From: Bacillota bacterium
Lineage (GTDB): Bacteria; Bacillota; Desulfotomaculia; Desulfotomaculales; Desulfohalotomaculaceae
Length of the DNA stretch: 64,000 nt
Direction of reading: 5' to 3'
NCBI GenBank assembly: GCA_009711615.1
Contig: VENI01000005.1
Coordinates: 558,001 to 622,000, forward strand
Shown: piece by piece, positions 1 through 9,559 of the stretch
How positions within the stretch are numbered: position 1 is the stretch's first letter
Layout: the number at the start of each line of letters is the position of its first letter
Made by a program: the position numbers and the translations under genes
Notes under the pieces: generated by a model
The model's database searches: none
The model's input: only the letters and a program-made list of their open reading frames with translations
What the model was told of the DNA's origin: nothing

Positions 1-732
1 AGCGAACTAGATACCACCACTTCCCCTATTAATCAAAGTGATGCTACGGAAAGTAAATCTGCTAGATTGGAAAAACTACTCTTTGAAAAATACGGGATTC
101 TTAAGAGTGTTTATTTTAATGACTTTGAATTAACCGGCAATAGTGATGAAATCAAATTTAATATTCTCATAAATTTAACTGAGAATAATGAATCATGGAG
201 TGGTTTATTTGATAGCGAGATAGAAAAATGGCTTAATATTGTTGTTGAGGAAATTCAAAAAGCTTACGATGAGGAAACAAAAGTAACAGGCAATTTTATA
301 AGAACGGAAAATCGTAATGTACTACTTGATTTTAAAAAGGACTATGAAAAAAGACTGAAAGTAAGGTTTTATGATGGAAATTACCGTACTGGTGTTGATA
401 TAACATATAAGTTACCTATTGAAAAGGAATATGTCACTAAATATTTTTTTGTACACGATATAAAATTCAAAGCGACATCTACAAACTATAAAGAAGGTAG
501 CGGTACTGCTGAAATCATCCTCAGTGCCGTGAATGGCAGTGCATCTATTGATTGGGGTAAATTATCAACACCAGAAATAAAGGCCGCTGCAAAGAATATT
601 TGCAATACTGTAGCTAATGATTTTGGGAATAGCAATATCGAACTAAACAATATATATTTAACTTTTAAAGATAAACTTAATAAGGGTTTGGAATTTTTTA
701 TCTATGACGTTGAAGAATCAAACTTTATATAG
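1..732 (+). CDS. Hypothetical protein, 5' end cut by window edge
   Basis: The reading frame is open from the first base, so the gene begins upstream of the window. A TTG at 67 is only an internal candidate start. About 243 codons are visible. The first ~22 residues are polar (Ser/Thr/Asp), like the linker behind a lipoprotein or signal anchor, and the rest is a soluble Lys/Asn/Ile-rich domain ending in VEESNFI. I recognise no family. It is AT-rich compared with the genes that follow and is the first of only three plus-strand genes. It ends a few bases before a bidirectional terminator shared with mbl. No function is proposed. Confidence 0.75.
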   Translation, partial: SELDTTTSPINQSDATESKSARLEKLLFEKYGILKSVYFNDFELTGNSDEIKFNILINLTENNESWSGLFDSEIEKWLNIVVEEIQKAYDEETKVTGNFIRTENRNVLLDFKKDYEKRLKVRFYDGNYRTGVDITYKLPIEKEYVTKYFFVHDIKFKATSTNYKEGSGTAEIILSAVNGSASIDWGKLSTPEIKAAAKNICNTVANDFGNSNIELNNIYLTFKDKLNKGLEFFIYDVEESNFI

Positions 733-735
733 CTT

Positions 736-767
736 AAAAGGTCTGCACAATTGTGCAGACCTTTTTT
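736..767. terminator. Bidirectional rho-independent terminator
   Basis: A perfect 15-bp inverted repeat (AAAAGGTCTGCACAA and its complement) has T-runs on both strands. It sits between the converging ends of the unknown plus-strand gene (732) and mbl (778). Confidence 0.9.
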
Positions 768-777
768 CTTTAAGACA

Positions 778-1815
778 TTATCCCATTACCTTTTTGAATA
801 GTTTTTTGCCTTTGGGTTGGGGTAGTACGTTTAGCATGGCCAGTGCTTTACCGGTGCCTTCGGCTACGCAGCTAATTGATTCGTCTGCAACATATACCGG
901 CAGGCCGGTTTCTTCGCTTAGTAGTTTATCGAAGTTATGCAGTAAGGCTCCGCCGCCGGTCATTACGATACCTTTGTTTACTATGTCTGCAGCCAGTTCC
1001 GGTGGGGTGTGTTCCAGCACTTCTTTCACGGCACTTACTACTGCTTCCAGTGGTTCGGAGATGGCATCGTACACTTGGCTGGAAGTTACGTTAAGGGCTT
1101 TGGGTAGGCCGGTTACCAGGTCGCGACCGCGAATTGTAATGTCTCTATCGGTATTTATTAGTGCACTGCCCACTTCTATTTTAATTTCTTCACCGGTGCG
1201 TTCACCGATCATCATGTTGTATTCTCTTCTTATGTATCTGACAATGGCTTCGTCAAATTTGTCGCCGCCTACTCTTAGTGAACGGCTGATTACGATACCA
1301 CCCAGTGAAAGTACGGCTACATCTGTGGTGCCACCGCCAATGTCTACTACCATGGAACCGCTGGCTTCGGAAATGTCTATGCCCGCACCCAAGGCTGCGG
1401 CCAGTGGTTCTTCTATTAGATGGGCTTGTTTGGCACCTGCCGACAGGGCTGCCTGGCGTACTGCCCGCTCTTCTACCCCGGTTACACCAGAGGGGATACA
1501 GACCATTACTCTTGGCTTTACAAACCATCTTCTTCCGCTTGTCTTTGAAATGAAGTATTTAAGCATTTTTTCCGTGACATCGTAATCGGCGATTACTCCG
1601 TCTCTTAGTGGTCTTATGGCTACAATGTTGCCGGGGGTTCTTCCGAGCATTTGGCGAGCCTCTGAACCCACAGCTATGATTTTACCGGTATCTTTATTGA
1701 TGGCCACCACTGATGGTTCTTGTAATACGATGCCTTTACCTTTTACGTAAACTAATACGCTTGCTGTACCTAAATCAATCCCGATATCTGCTGAAAAGCT
1801 GAGAAATCCAAACAT
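778..1815 (-). CDS. mbl: MreB/Mbl-type actin-like cell shape protein
   Basis: This bacterial actin homologue forms membrane-associated filaments that guide side-wall synthesis and rod shape. The 345 residues cover the whole family length. The phosphate-1 loop is DLGTASVLVY near residue 15, the phosphate-2 loop is DIGGGTTDVAV near 160, and the adenosine motif is MTGGGALL near 285. The N-terminus MFGFLSF is amphipathic, as expected for membrane attachment. It lies directly downstream of spoIIID, the arrangement seen in Bacillus subtilis, where the paralogue is Mbl. The family is certain. The choice of Mbl rather than MreB rests on this neighbourhood. Confidence 0.93.
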   Translation of the reverse strand: MFGFLSFSADIGIDLGTASVLVYVKGKGIVLQEPSVVAINKDTGKIIAVGSEARQMLGRTPGNIVAIRPLRDGVIADYDVTEKMLKYFISKTSGRRWFVKPRVMVCIPSGVTGVEERAVRQAALSAGAKQAHLIEEPLAAALGAGIDISEASGSMVVDIGGGTTDVAVLSLGGIVISRSLRVGGDKFDEAIVRYIRREYNMMIGERTGEEIKIEVGSALINTDRDITIRGRDLVTGLPKALNVTSSQVYDAISEPLEAVVSAVKEVLEHTPPELAADIVNKGIVMTGGGALLHNFDKLLSEETGLPVYVADESISCVAEGTGKALAMLNVLPQPKGKKLFKKVMG

Positions 1816-1969
1816 TTATTTTATTTCCTCCCCAGTGAGTTTTCTGGCTTGTCCATTATTATGGTTATAATAAATTTTTTGAGATCTTTATAAATATATC
1901 TCTTTTTTGCTATTTATTTGCTATTTCTACTTATGGGGAAGAAAATCCTCTATATATGTATAAAATATG

Positions 1970-2221
1970 TTAATACATGTCCTTGTATTTTTTTCTAGTT
2001 GCTTCTCCGCCTCGCAGGTGTCGTTCTGATTTGTTTTGGTTTAATACATTTTTTACTTCTTTAGCCAGTTGTTTGTTTAGTGATGGTAGTCTTTCGGTCA
2101 TATCTTTATGTACGGTGCTTTTACTCACTTGAAACACGTTGGCTGCCTGACGCACTGTGGCTTTGGTTTCTAATATATAAGCGCATATTTCTAGGACGCG
2201 TTTTTGGATGTAGTCCTGCAT
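1970..2221 (-). CDS. spoIIID: Sporulation transcription factor SpoIIID
   Basis: SpoIIID is a small DNA-binding regulator acting in the mother cell with sigma-E. The 83 residues match the family length of about 80-90. A helix-turn-helix is visible around residues 20-45 (TVRQAANVFQVSKSTVHKD), followed by the hallmark TERLPSLN and HLRGGEATRKKY. I place the start at the ATG at 2221 because GAGGGG precedes it at good spacing and the family begins at this point (MQDYIQKR). A longer frame starting at 2278 has no ribosome binding site. The neighbours mbl and spoIIQ support the call. Confidence 0.95.
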   Translation of the reverse strand: MQDYIQKRVLEICAYILETKATVRQAANVFQVSKSTVHKDMTERLPSLNKQLAKEVKNVLNQNKSERHLRGGEATRKKYKDMY

Positions 2222-2327
2222 AAGTCTACCCCCTCGGACGACGTGACGTTTAGGGTTGATTAGTTCATATATATGCATCTAGGGGGAAATAAGAACTTTT
2301 TTTGCATGTTATTTTGCATGCGGAATT

Positions 2328-2422
2328 CAGTAGTCAGTAGTCAGGATGGTTGCATGTTATTATGCATGCATTTGTGCATGTCATAATGCATGCTTCGGGC
2401 GAGCGTTGAAGCTCGCCCCTAC
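2328..2422. repeat. Composite intergenic unit, copy 1
   Basis: Heptamers of the type TCAGTAG (2328-2345) are followed by GCATGC-rich palindromes (2350-2393) and a REP-like hairpin (2397-2422: GGGCGAGC, loop GTTGAA, GCTCGCCC, then CTAC). The same order recurs in the next four gaps. Confidence 0.8.
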
Positions 2423-2437
2423 AGGAATGATATATTT

Positions 2438-3130
2438 TTATTTTAGGCTAGAAGGGTCTATTGGTTGGTTGTTTTTGGTTATTGTTAGGGTTATTTTTGA
2501 TTGTTTTTCTGTTTTTGTGGTGCCTAGGGTTTGGCCTTTTTGTACTTGTTGGTTTGGTTCTACTTGCAATGTGTTTAGGCCGGTGTATGTGGTTTGGTAG
2601 CCTTCACCGTGGTCTATTGTTATTATGAAGCCTTTGTATTGGTCTAGTTCTGCTGTGATTATTTTGCCGGGTAGTGATGCTTTTACTGGTTCGCCTAGCT
2701 TTGCTTGTAATTGAATACCTGTATTAGCGCGATAGTCGTCGTATGTTTCATTGTAATACATTTGGTTATAGCCTACCAAGACTTCACCTGTTACCGGCAT
2801 GGCCAGTTGGCTTAGGTCTAGTTCTTCTTTTGCTTCTGTCGGTTGTTGTTTTGGTTCTTGTATTGGTTGTTCATTTAGTTCAGGTATGTTTTGTTGTTGG
2901 TTTACTTGTTCTGTTACTGTTGGCTTTGTATCTAGTTTCTCTGTTACTTGTTCAGTTGGTGTTAATATGATGAATCTTATGGCTAGGAATGTTCCTATTA
3001 ATAATACTGCGGCGCCAATGGCGTATACTTTGGCGCCTTTTAGAAACCATTTTTTTAGCCAATCTTGGTATTTTTTAAGTTCATCCTGGTTTCTTAGTTT
3101 ATCTTTTAGGTTATTATTAAAGGGCCACAC
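2438..3130 (-). CDS. spoIIQ: SpoIIQ-like forespore membrane protein with degenerate LytM/M23 domain
   Basis: SpoIIQ anchors the forespore side of the engulfment channel. From N to C there is a charged cytoplasmic stretch, one membrane segment near residues 33-55 (YAIGAAVLLIGTFLAIRF), a Glu/Gln/Pro-rich linker, and a C-terminal LytM-type domain (about 105-230). The domain lacks metal ligands. The usual His of the first motif is replaced in YRANTGIQL, and the final HxH is ITLTIT, so it should be a structural fold and not an active peptidase. I prefer the GTG start at 3130 (230 aa), preceded by GAGGTGA five bases upstream. An ATG at 3175 in the same frame lies inside repeat sequence and has no visible binding site. 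The gene order spoIID-spoIIQ-spoIIID-mbl supports the name. Confidence 0.85.
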   Translation of the reverse strand: MWPFNNNLKDKLRNQDELKKYQDWLKKWFLKGAKVYAIGAAVLLIGTFLAIRFIILTPTEQVTEKLDTKPTVTEQVNQQQNIPELNEQPIQEPKQQPTEAKEELDLSQLAMPVTGEVLVGYNQMYYNETYDDYRANTGIQLQAKLGEPVKASLPGKIITAELDQYKGFIITIDHGEGYQTTYTGLNTLQVEPNQQVQKGQTLGTTKTEKQSKITLTITKNNQPIDPSSLK

Positions 3131-3192
3131 GTTTATCACCTCGTTTTGTTCATTGGTAATAGTATGGCCGTTCATGCATGATATTATGCATG

Positions 3193-3322
3193 AAGTAGTC
3201 AGGATTCAGGAGTCAGTAGTCAGAATTTTGCATGTGATAATGCATGCATTTTGTGCATGCGTTTATTTGGGGTGCTATTGTGATTATGCATGTTTTGGGC
3301 TGGCGTGGAAGCCAGCCCCTAC
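3193..3322. repeat. Composite intergenic unit, copy 2
   Basis: Heptamers TCAGGAG/TCAGTAG (3193-3226) are followed by GCATG palindromes (3229-3260) and a REP hairpin (3297-3322: GGGCTGGC, loop GTGGAA, GCCAGCCC, CTAC). It lies between spoIID and spoIIQ. Confidence 0.8.
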
Positions 3323-3339
3323 GGCACAAGATGATTTGC

Positions 3340-4320
3340 TTATTTTTTTATCTTTAGATCTTTTAGTTCTGTGCCTGGGTAGTAATGGGTTAGAATTTGG
3401 TTGTAGGACTTCTTGTGTTCTGCCAGGCCTTTGGCTCCGTATTGGCACATGCCTACTCCGTGGCCGTAGCCTTTGGTGGTGAAGGTTATGTTTTTTCCTT
3501 CTATATTATAGGTAAAATTGGTTGATCTTAAAGCAAGTAAACTTCTTATGTTTGTGGCCTGCATTTCTTTACTTGCAACCTGTAATGTCTTTGGTCTGCC
3601 GGTGGTGGTTTTTTCTTTTACTTTGATTAGTTCTGTTTTACCGTTGGTTGATACCGGTACTGCTGTTAGGTCTACCTGCAGTCTTTGTGATACTTTTTGT
3701 AGTGGGTAGGTTACTTTTCTTATCGGTTTTGGGTCGGCGCAGTAGGGGCAGGGTACGCTTGTTAGGTATGGTAGTGTTACCTGCCATACTTCACCGGAGT
3801 TTTCGGTGGCTTCTCCTCCACAGGAGGCGTGGTATACTGCATTGGCCAGCTGCCCTTTATATGTTAGTACTTTGTTTTTGGTAGCACTGACTGCCCATTT
3901 GGTTTTTAGGTAGTAGTGAAGGTAGTGGATGCCCCAGCGTTCTTTCATTTCTTCCTTTGATATCCAGGCTTGCCCTTGTCTGTGGTCATCGCTTACGTCT
4001 GCATTGGGAATGCTTTGATTTTCTATACCACCGGTGGCTATTCTTTGGGCTATGTAGGTACGGGCAGCCACCGCTTGGGCTTTTAGTGCTTCAACGTGGA
4101 AGGCGGCGGGCATTTCCGCTGCCACTACTCCGATTAGGTATTCTTCCATGGGCAGGGTTTCTATTTCTCCTGTTTCATGGTGGTAAAGGCGGACTTGGTG
4201 TGATGATATTTTTGGGTCTAGGTTAAATAGTGGTATTTGTGGTATTAGGGTAAATAGGGCTAGAACTATAAGGGTTAGACCCAGGATTAATCTGCGAAGG
4301 CGTTTTTTCATGGTTTGCAT
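3340..4320 (-). CDS. spoIID: Stage II sporulation protein D (SpoIID)
   Basis: SpoIID is a lytic transglycosylase of the SpoIID/LytB family. It acts with SpoIIM and SpoIIP to degrade peptidoglycan during forespore engulfment. The 326 residues begin with a basic segment and one membrane anchor (residues 8-28, LRRLILGLTLIVLALFTLIP). The catalytic region carries MEEYLIGVVAAEMPAAFH, whose second Glu of AAEMP is the expected catalytic residue, then ALKAQAVAARTYI, the CGG of YHASCGGEA, and the C-terminal GYGHGVGMCQYGA. A second ATG three codons in is a possible start. The AGGAG upstream is close to the first ATG, so the site is not settled. Confidence 0.95.
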   Translation of the reverse strand: MQTMKKRLRRLILGLTLIVLALFTLIPQIPLFNLDPKISSHQVRLYHHETGEIETLPMEEYLIGVVAAEMPAAFHVEALKAQAVAARTYIAQRIATGGIENQSIPNADVSDDHRQGQAWISKEEMKERWGIHYLHYYLKTKWAVSATKNKVLTYKGQLANAVYHASCGGEATENSGEVWQVTLPYLTSVPCPYCADPKPIRKVTYPLQKVSQRLQVDLTAVPVSTNGKTELIKVKEKTTTGRPKTLQVASKEMQATNIRSLLALRSTNFTYNIEGKNITFTTKGYGHGVGMCQYGAKGLAEHKKSYNQILTHYYPGTELKDLKIKK

Positions 4321-4429
4321 CAGCTCCTACGGATTTATTTAGGCTTGTCCGTAGTAATATATGTATGCGGGCATGCATGTTTTTAGAACAGAATTCTGCA
4401 TGTTTATTTGCATGATATGATGCCTGTAT

Positions 4430-4510
4430 AGAATTCAGGAGTCAGAATTCAGAATGGGGTGCATGATGGTGTGCATGGAAAAATAAGGGCGCGATGAATC
4501 GCGCCCCTAC
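4430..4510. repeat. Composite intergenic unit, copy 3
   Basis: Heptamers (4431-4455), GCATG motifs (4460-4480) and a REP hairpin (4487-4510: GGGCGCGAT, loop GA, ATCGCGCCC, CTAC) lie between murA and spoIID. An opposed heptamer array follows at 4570-4648. Confidence 0.8.
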
Positions 4511-4569
4511 GGAATTCTATAATTATTTGTTGGATAATTATAGATATTTTTTGGCTGCCCTTGGTTTTA

Positions 4570-4648
4570 TTCTGACTCCTGACTTCTGGCTTCTGACTCC
4601 TTTCTTTTCTAAATTCTTACTCCTGACTACTAGCTCCTGACTACTAGT
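4570..4648. repeat. Heptamer array, inverted arm behind murA
   Basis: Complement-orientation heptamers (CTGACTC, CTGACTA, CTAGCTC) run up to the murA stop codon. With the direct array at 4431-4455 they form a long imperfect inverted repeat. The rest of the 323-bp gap between murA and spoIID holds only repeat sequence. Confidence 0.75.
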
Positions 4649-5894
4649 TAACTCTTTTTATATCTGCCCCTATGGAGGTTAGTTTTTGTTCTATTTTATA
4701 GTAGCCCCTGTCTATGTGGTTTATGTTGGTTACTTCTGTTTCTCCTTCTGCTGCCAGGCCTGCTATTATTAGGGCTGCACCTGCCCTTAGGTCACTGGCT
4801 TTTACTGTGGCTCCGTTTAGTTTGTTGGGGCCGTATACTATGGCTGTGTGGCCTTCTGTTTTTATTTTTGCTCCCATTCTTTTTAGTTCGTTTACGTGCA
4901 TGAATCTGTTTTCGAATACTGTTTCTGTTACTACGCTGGTTCCTTGGGCCACTGTCATTAGGGCCATCATTTGGGCCTGCATGTCTGTGGGGAAACCGGG
5001 GTAGGGTAGGGTTTTTATATCTACTCCCTTAATTTGGCGGTCTGATCTCACTCGCATGCCGTTTTCTTCTTCTTTTACTTCCACCCCTGCTTCTTGCAGT
5101 TTTGCCACCACTGGCTTTAGGTGTTCTTCTATTACGTTTTCCACCAGTACATCTCCACCGGCCATTGCTGCTGCTACCATGTAGGTGCCTGCTTCTATGC
5201 GGTCTGGTATTACCGGGTGGGTGGTGCCGGTTAGTTCTTTTTTGCCTTCTATTCTAATTACTTTGGTACCGGCCCCTTTTATTTTGGCGCCCATGGAATT
5301 TAAAAAGTTTGCCAGGTCCACTATTTCCGGCTCTTCGGCGGCGTTTTCTATTACTGTTTTACCTTCGGCCATGGTTGCAGCCATCATGATGTTTTCTGTG
5401 GCCCCTACGCTTGGGAAATCCAGGTAGATGCTGTTGCCCACTAGTTTATTGGCTGCTGCCTCAATGTAACCTTTGCCATAGGTTATTTTAGCACCAAGGG
5501 CGTCAAAGCCTTTTAGGTGCAGGTCTATGGGGCGGGAACCAATGGCGCAGCCGCCGGGTAATGATATTCTTGCTTTTCCGGTGCGGGCCAGTAATGGGCC
5601 CATGACTAAAAACGACGCTCTCATGCGCCGCACGTAATCATAGGGTGCTTCGGATGTGTTAATGTTTACTACCTTTACCCGCATTTGTTCGTCTTTGAAT
5701 TCCACTTCGGCTCCTAGGTATCTTAGCACCTCGCCGATTGTAAATACATCGGTTAGGCCGGGTATGTCGTGCAGGATGCATTCCCCTGATGTTAGTAGGG
5801 TACCTGCTATTATGGGCAAGACAGCGTTTTTAGCACCATTGACTCTGATATTCCCTTTTAATTGGTTTCCGCCTTTGACTATGAATTTATCCAT
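4644..5894 (-). CDS. murA: UDP-N-acetylglucosamine 1-carboxyvinyltransferase
   Basis: This enzyme transfers enolpyruvate from PEP to UDP-GlcNAc, the first committed step of peptidoglycan synthesis, in the cytoplasm. The 416 residues match the family. [21 protein letters not shown] is at the N-terminus. The loop [14 protein letters not shown] (about residues 113-126) carries the catalytic, fosfomycin-reactive Cys. The C-terminus has [19 protein letters not shown]. It lies between the ATP synthase operon and spoIID, as murAA does in Bacillus subtilis. The stop codon abuts repeat sequence. Confidence 0.97.
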   Translation of the reverse strand: MDKFIVKGGNQLKGNIRVNGAKNAVLPIIAGTLLTSGECILHDIPGLTDVFTIGEVLRYLGAEVEFKDEQMRVKVVNINTSEAPYDYVRRMRASFLVMGPLLARTGKARISLPGGCAIGSRPIDLHLKGFDALGAKITYGKGYIEAAANKLVGNSIYLDFPSVGATENIMMAATMAEGKTVIENAAEEPEIVDLANFLNSMGAKIKGAGTKVIRIEGKKELTGTTHPVIPDRIEAGTYMVAAAMAGGDVLVENVIEEHLKPVVAKLQEAGVEVKEEENGMRVRSDRQIKGVDIKTLPYPGFPTDMQAQMMALMTVAQGTSVVTETVFENRFMHVNELKRMGAKIKTEGHTAIVYGPNKLNGATVKASDLRAGAALIIAGLAAEGETEVTNINHIDRGYYKIEQKLTSIGADIKRVN

Positions 5895-5999
5895 TAGACC
5901 CTCTTTGTTGGTATTCGTTAGATTTTGTTTACTTTGTATTATAGCCGGAAAATACTTGCATGATACTTTTACGGATGCATGTATTTATTCTGAGAAGAA

Positions 6000-6102
6000 T
6001 TTAGGAGTTAGGAGATAGGCGTTAGAATTGGTGCATGATGGGGTGCATGCCTTGTGCATGCACTTATTTTGGGTTCGGGCTGGCGTGGAAGCCAGCCCCT
6101 AC
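6000..6102. repeat. Composite intergenic unit, copy 4
   Basis: Heptamers TTAGGAG/ATAGGCG (6000-6027), GCATG motifs (6031-6062) and a REP hairpin (6077-6102: GGGCTGGC, GTGGAA, GCCAGCCC, CTAC) lie upstream of murA in a 326-bp gap. The gap also holds the toxin remnant and its terminator. Confidence 0.8.
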
Positions 6103-6141
6103 AATACGGAACCACGTGGGCTTCGTTAACTACGACTCAAT

Positions 6142-6166
6142 AAAAAAAGCACCTGATTACAGATGC
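6142..6166 (-). terminator. Rho-independent terminator behind antitoxin/toxin remnant
   Basis: On the minus strand GCATCTG, loop TAAT, CAGGTGC form a 7-bp stem followed by seven T residues. Confidence 0.85.
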
Positions 6167-6167
6167 A

Positions 6168-6230
6168 TTAAAGTAGACTTTGATATTTTTGTCTGCCGAA
6201 CAAAACTCGCATGACGATAGCTATTCTTTG
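6168..6230 (-). pseudogene. C-terminal remnant of a RelE/ParE-type toxin
   Basis: Just behind the antitoxin, in a shifted frame overlapping its last codons, the minus strand reads QRIAIVMRVLFGRQKYQSLL and a stop. This looks like the last strand and tail of RelE/ParE-family toxins (pattern IxxIxRVLxGRxxYxxLL). The core that should precede it is missing, so the toxin gene seems to have lost nearly everything but its last ~20 codons by internal deletion. The identification rests on a short match. Confidence 0.5.
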
Positions 6231-6487
6231 ACATGTTTTTTCCTTAACTTCTTAAAAACATTTTCTGCATCTAATAGAGGCTCTCCGTTTTCTATTTGCT
6301 CTTCTGCTTGTGCAATTTTTTTATAGAGATCTGCTTGGGCCAACTCTCTTTCATAGGTTTCCATACTCATAACTACTAAGTCTCCATAGCCATTTTTCGT
6401 AATAAAAATTGGTTCTTTATTTTTATGACAAAGTTCAGAAATCTCGGTTGTATTCCTTAAATCTTTTATCGGTCTTATTTCGGGCAT
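6221..6487 (-). CDS. Phd/YefM-type antitoxin, orphan
   Basis: The 88-residue protein has the layout of Phd/YefM antitoxins: an N-terminal DNA-binding half (MPEIRPIKDLRNTTEISELCHKN), the typical PIFITKNGYGDLVVMSMETYE near residues 27-48, and an acidic/basic C-terminal tail that would normally wrap a RelE/ParE toxin. No intact toxin gene follows, only a short remnant in another frame. The protein may persist as an autoregulator or immunity factor. The surrounding sequence is packed with repeats, which fits a recombination-prone spot. Confidence 0.8.
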   Translation of the reverse strand: MPEIRPIKDLRNTTEISELCHKNKEPIFITKNGYGDLVVMSMETYERELAQADLYKKIAQAEEQIENGEPLLDAENVFKKLRKKHVKE

Positions 6488-6554
6488 AATATCAGCTCCT
6501 TTATGCTTTATTATGTCTTAATTATAGCATAATCATGCATGTTATTATAGGGGG

Positions 6555-6664
6555 TAGAAGTCAGGAGACAGGAGTCAGTAGTCAGAATTTTGCATGTTAT
6601 TATGCATGCAATTTTGTGCAAGCTTCTATTTGGGGTTCGGGCTGGTGTGGAAACCAGCCCCTAC
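6555..6664. repeat. Composite intergenic unit, copy 5
   Basis: Heptamers (6555-6590), GCATG palindrome (6592-6610) and a REP hairpin (6639-6664: GGGCTGGT, GTGGAA, ACCAGCCC, CTAC). Compared with copies 2 and 4, one base pair of the stem is changed on both sides (C-G to T-A). An opposed heptamer array follows at 6716-6747. Confidence 0.8.
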
Positions 6665-6674
6665 GGGGATCTAA

Positions 6675-6705
6675 ACAGGGCGCAAAGTAATTGCGCCCTG
6701 TTTTT
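6675..6705. terminator. Hairpin with T-run between antitoxin and atpC
   Basis: AACAGGGCGCAA, loop AGTA/T, TTGCGCCCTGTT is a 12-bp stem with T-rich sequence on the plus side. It may be an extra terminator or another repeat hairpin. Confidence 0.5.
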
Positions 6706-6746
6706 ATGTTTTTATTCTAACTCCTAACTCCTAGCTCCTGACTACT

Positions 6747-6785
6747 GAAAAAAGGTCAGGAACTTTTAGTTCCTGACCTTTTTTT
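6747..6785 (-). terminator. Terminator of the ATP synthase operon
   Basis: A 12-bp stem AGGTCAGGAACT with its complement and T-runs on both sides overlaps the atpC stop region. Confidence 0.9.
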
Positions 6786-7188
6786 AGTGTTTTCCTGTTG
6801 CGTTTAGTCTGGCTAGGGCTCTTTGTAGGGCTGCTTCGGCCCTTGATTCGTCTATCTCTTGGCTGCCTTTTGCCAGGCGTTCTTCAGCGCGTTTTTTGGC
6901 TTCTTCTGCTCTTTCCACGTCGATTTGGTCTTCGCGTTCGGCAGTGTCGGCCAGTACTACTACGCGGCTGTTTTTTACTTCTACGAATCCACCACTGGTG
7001 GCTACTTTGAAGGTTTTACCTTCTTGTTGTACCTTTAAAACTCCGGTTTTAAGGGCACTTACCAATGGTGTATGCTCAGGTAGGAAGCCTAGTTCACCCT
7101 CAACCCCTGGGGTAACGACGAATTCAACTTCTTCACTGAACACCACTTTTTCAGGGGTGACAAGATCTAGGCGTTGAGTTTTCGCCAT
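6784..7188 (-). CDS. atpC: ATP synthase F1 epsilon subunit
   Basis: Epsilon is part of the central stalk and regulates ATP hydrolysis by conformational change. The protein has 134 residues: an N-terminal beta-sandwich (LDLVTPEKVVFSEEVEFVVTPGVEGELGFLPEHTPLV) and a C-terminal two-helix region (DQIDVERAEEAKKRAEERL). I place the start at the ATG at 7188, one base after the atpD stop, because GAGGGAA sits nine bases upstream. An in-frame GTG at 7197 is less likely. It is the last gene of the atp operon. Confidence 0.97.
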   Translation of the reverse strand: MAKTQRLDLVTPEKVVFSEEVEFVVTPGVEGELGFLPEHTPLVSALKTGVLKVQQEGKTFKVATSGGFVEVKNSRVVVLADTAEREDQIDVERAEEAKKRAEERLAKGSQEIDESRAEAALQRALARLNATGKH

Positions 7189-7189
7189 A

Positions 7190-8641
<1,452 letters not shown>

Positions 8642-8656
8642 TTACTGCGTATTATA

Positions 8657-9529
8657 TTACTCCTGTGCCGCAGAGCCACCAACAATTTCGGAAATCTCCT
8701 TGGTAATGGCTGCCTGACGGGCACGGTTTAATGACAGTGTGAGCTTATTAATCATGTCTTTAGCGTTGTTTGATGCAGAGTCCATTGCTGTCATCCGGGC
8801 ACCTTGTTCTCCGGCCTTGGCCTCTAACAGAGCCCTGAAGATGCTGGTCTCTACATACTTTGGTAATAGTTCGCCCAGTACAGCCTCGGCGGTTGGTTCA
8901 TACATGTATGAAACCTTGGCCTTTTCAGCTTCTTCACCTTCTTTTTCTTCTCCGGAAGGTGTTTCGATGGGCAGAAGCTTCATGGTTGTGGGGCGCTGGG
9001 TTAGGGTGTTAACAAACTCACTGAAAACCAAATACACTTGATCAAACTCACCGGCGGTGTATTTATCGATTACAAATTGAGCTATTTCTTTGGCCTGACT
9101 AAATTGAATGTTCTCGCCTAAATTGATATATTCAGCTGCTATTTCAGCTTCACGTCTTTTAAAGTAGTCACGGCCTTTACGACCTACAGCAACCAAGGCT
9201 GGTTGGTCAAAATCATTTAGTTCAATAGCAGCACGCCGGATAACGTTTGCATTGAAACCACCACACAGGCCCCTGTCTGCAGTGATAAGGATGTAGGCGG
9301 TCTTCTTGGGTTCTCGCACCTCTAGCAGCGGATGGCTGACTGCACCGCCGGCTGCTGAACTTACTCTTCCAAGCACATCAGTCAATTTAGTGGCGTATGG
9401 GCGGGCAGCAGATACTGCTTCCTGGGCACGACGCATCTTTGCCGCAGCCACCATCTTCATAGCTTTGGTAATCTGCTGGGTGCTTTTTACAGACTTAATC
9501 CGGCGCCTAATATCGCGCGCATTAGCCAA
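8657..9529 (-). CDS. atpG: ATP synthase F1 gamma subunit
   Basis: Gamma is the rotating central shaft. The 290 residues begin with the coiled-coil helix [36 protein letters not shown] and end with the second helix of the pair ([38 protein letters not shown]). The conserved [14 protein letters not shown] is near residue 85. An acidic insertion ([13 protein letters not shown]) lies near residue 195, a variable surface loop in this family. Operon position is standard. Confidence 0.98.
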   Translation of the reverse strand: MANARDIRRRIKSVKSTQQITKAMKMVAAAKMRRAQEAVSAARPYATKLTDVLGRVSSAAGGAVSHPLLEVREPKKTAYILITADRGLCGGFNANVIRRAAIELNDFDQPALVAVGRKGRDYFKRREAEIAAEYINLGENIQFSQAKEIAQFVIDKYTAGEFDQVYLVFSEFVNTLTQRPTTMKLLPIETPSGEEKEGEEAEKAKVSYMYEPTAEAVLGELLPKYVETSIFRALLEAKAGEQGARMTAMDSASNNAKDMINKLTLSLNRARQAAITKEISEIVGGSAAQE

Positions 9530-9559
9530 TACTTCTCACCACCTTAATTCTTATACTGC

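Noticed and set aside
704..1585. Long plus-strand open frame opposite mbl
   Set aside because: It is the antisense frame of mbl, lacks a binding site and has no family features.
2799..3482. Plus-strand open frame across spoIIQ and spoIID
   Set aside because: It runs antisense through two known genes and a repeat region, so it is a shadow.
6675..6705. Counting the AACAGGGCGCAA hairpin as a CCCCTAC repeat
   Set aside because: It has no CCCCTAC edge and is followed by a T-run, so it fits a terminator better.
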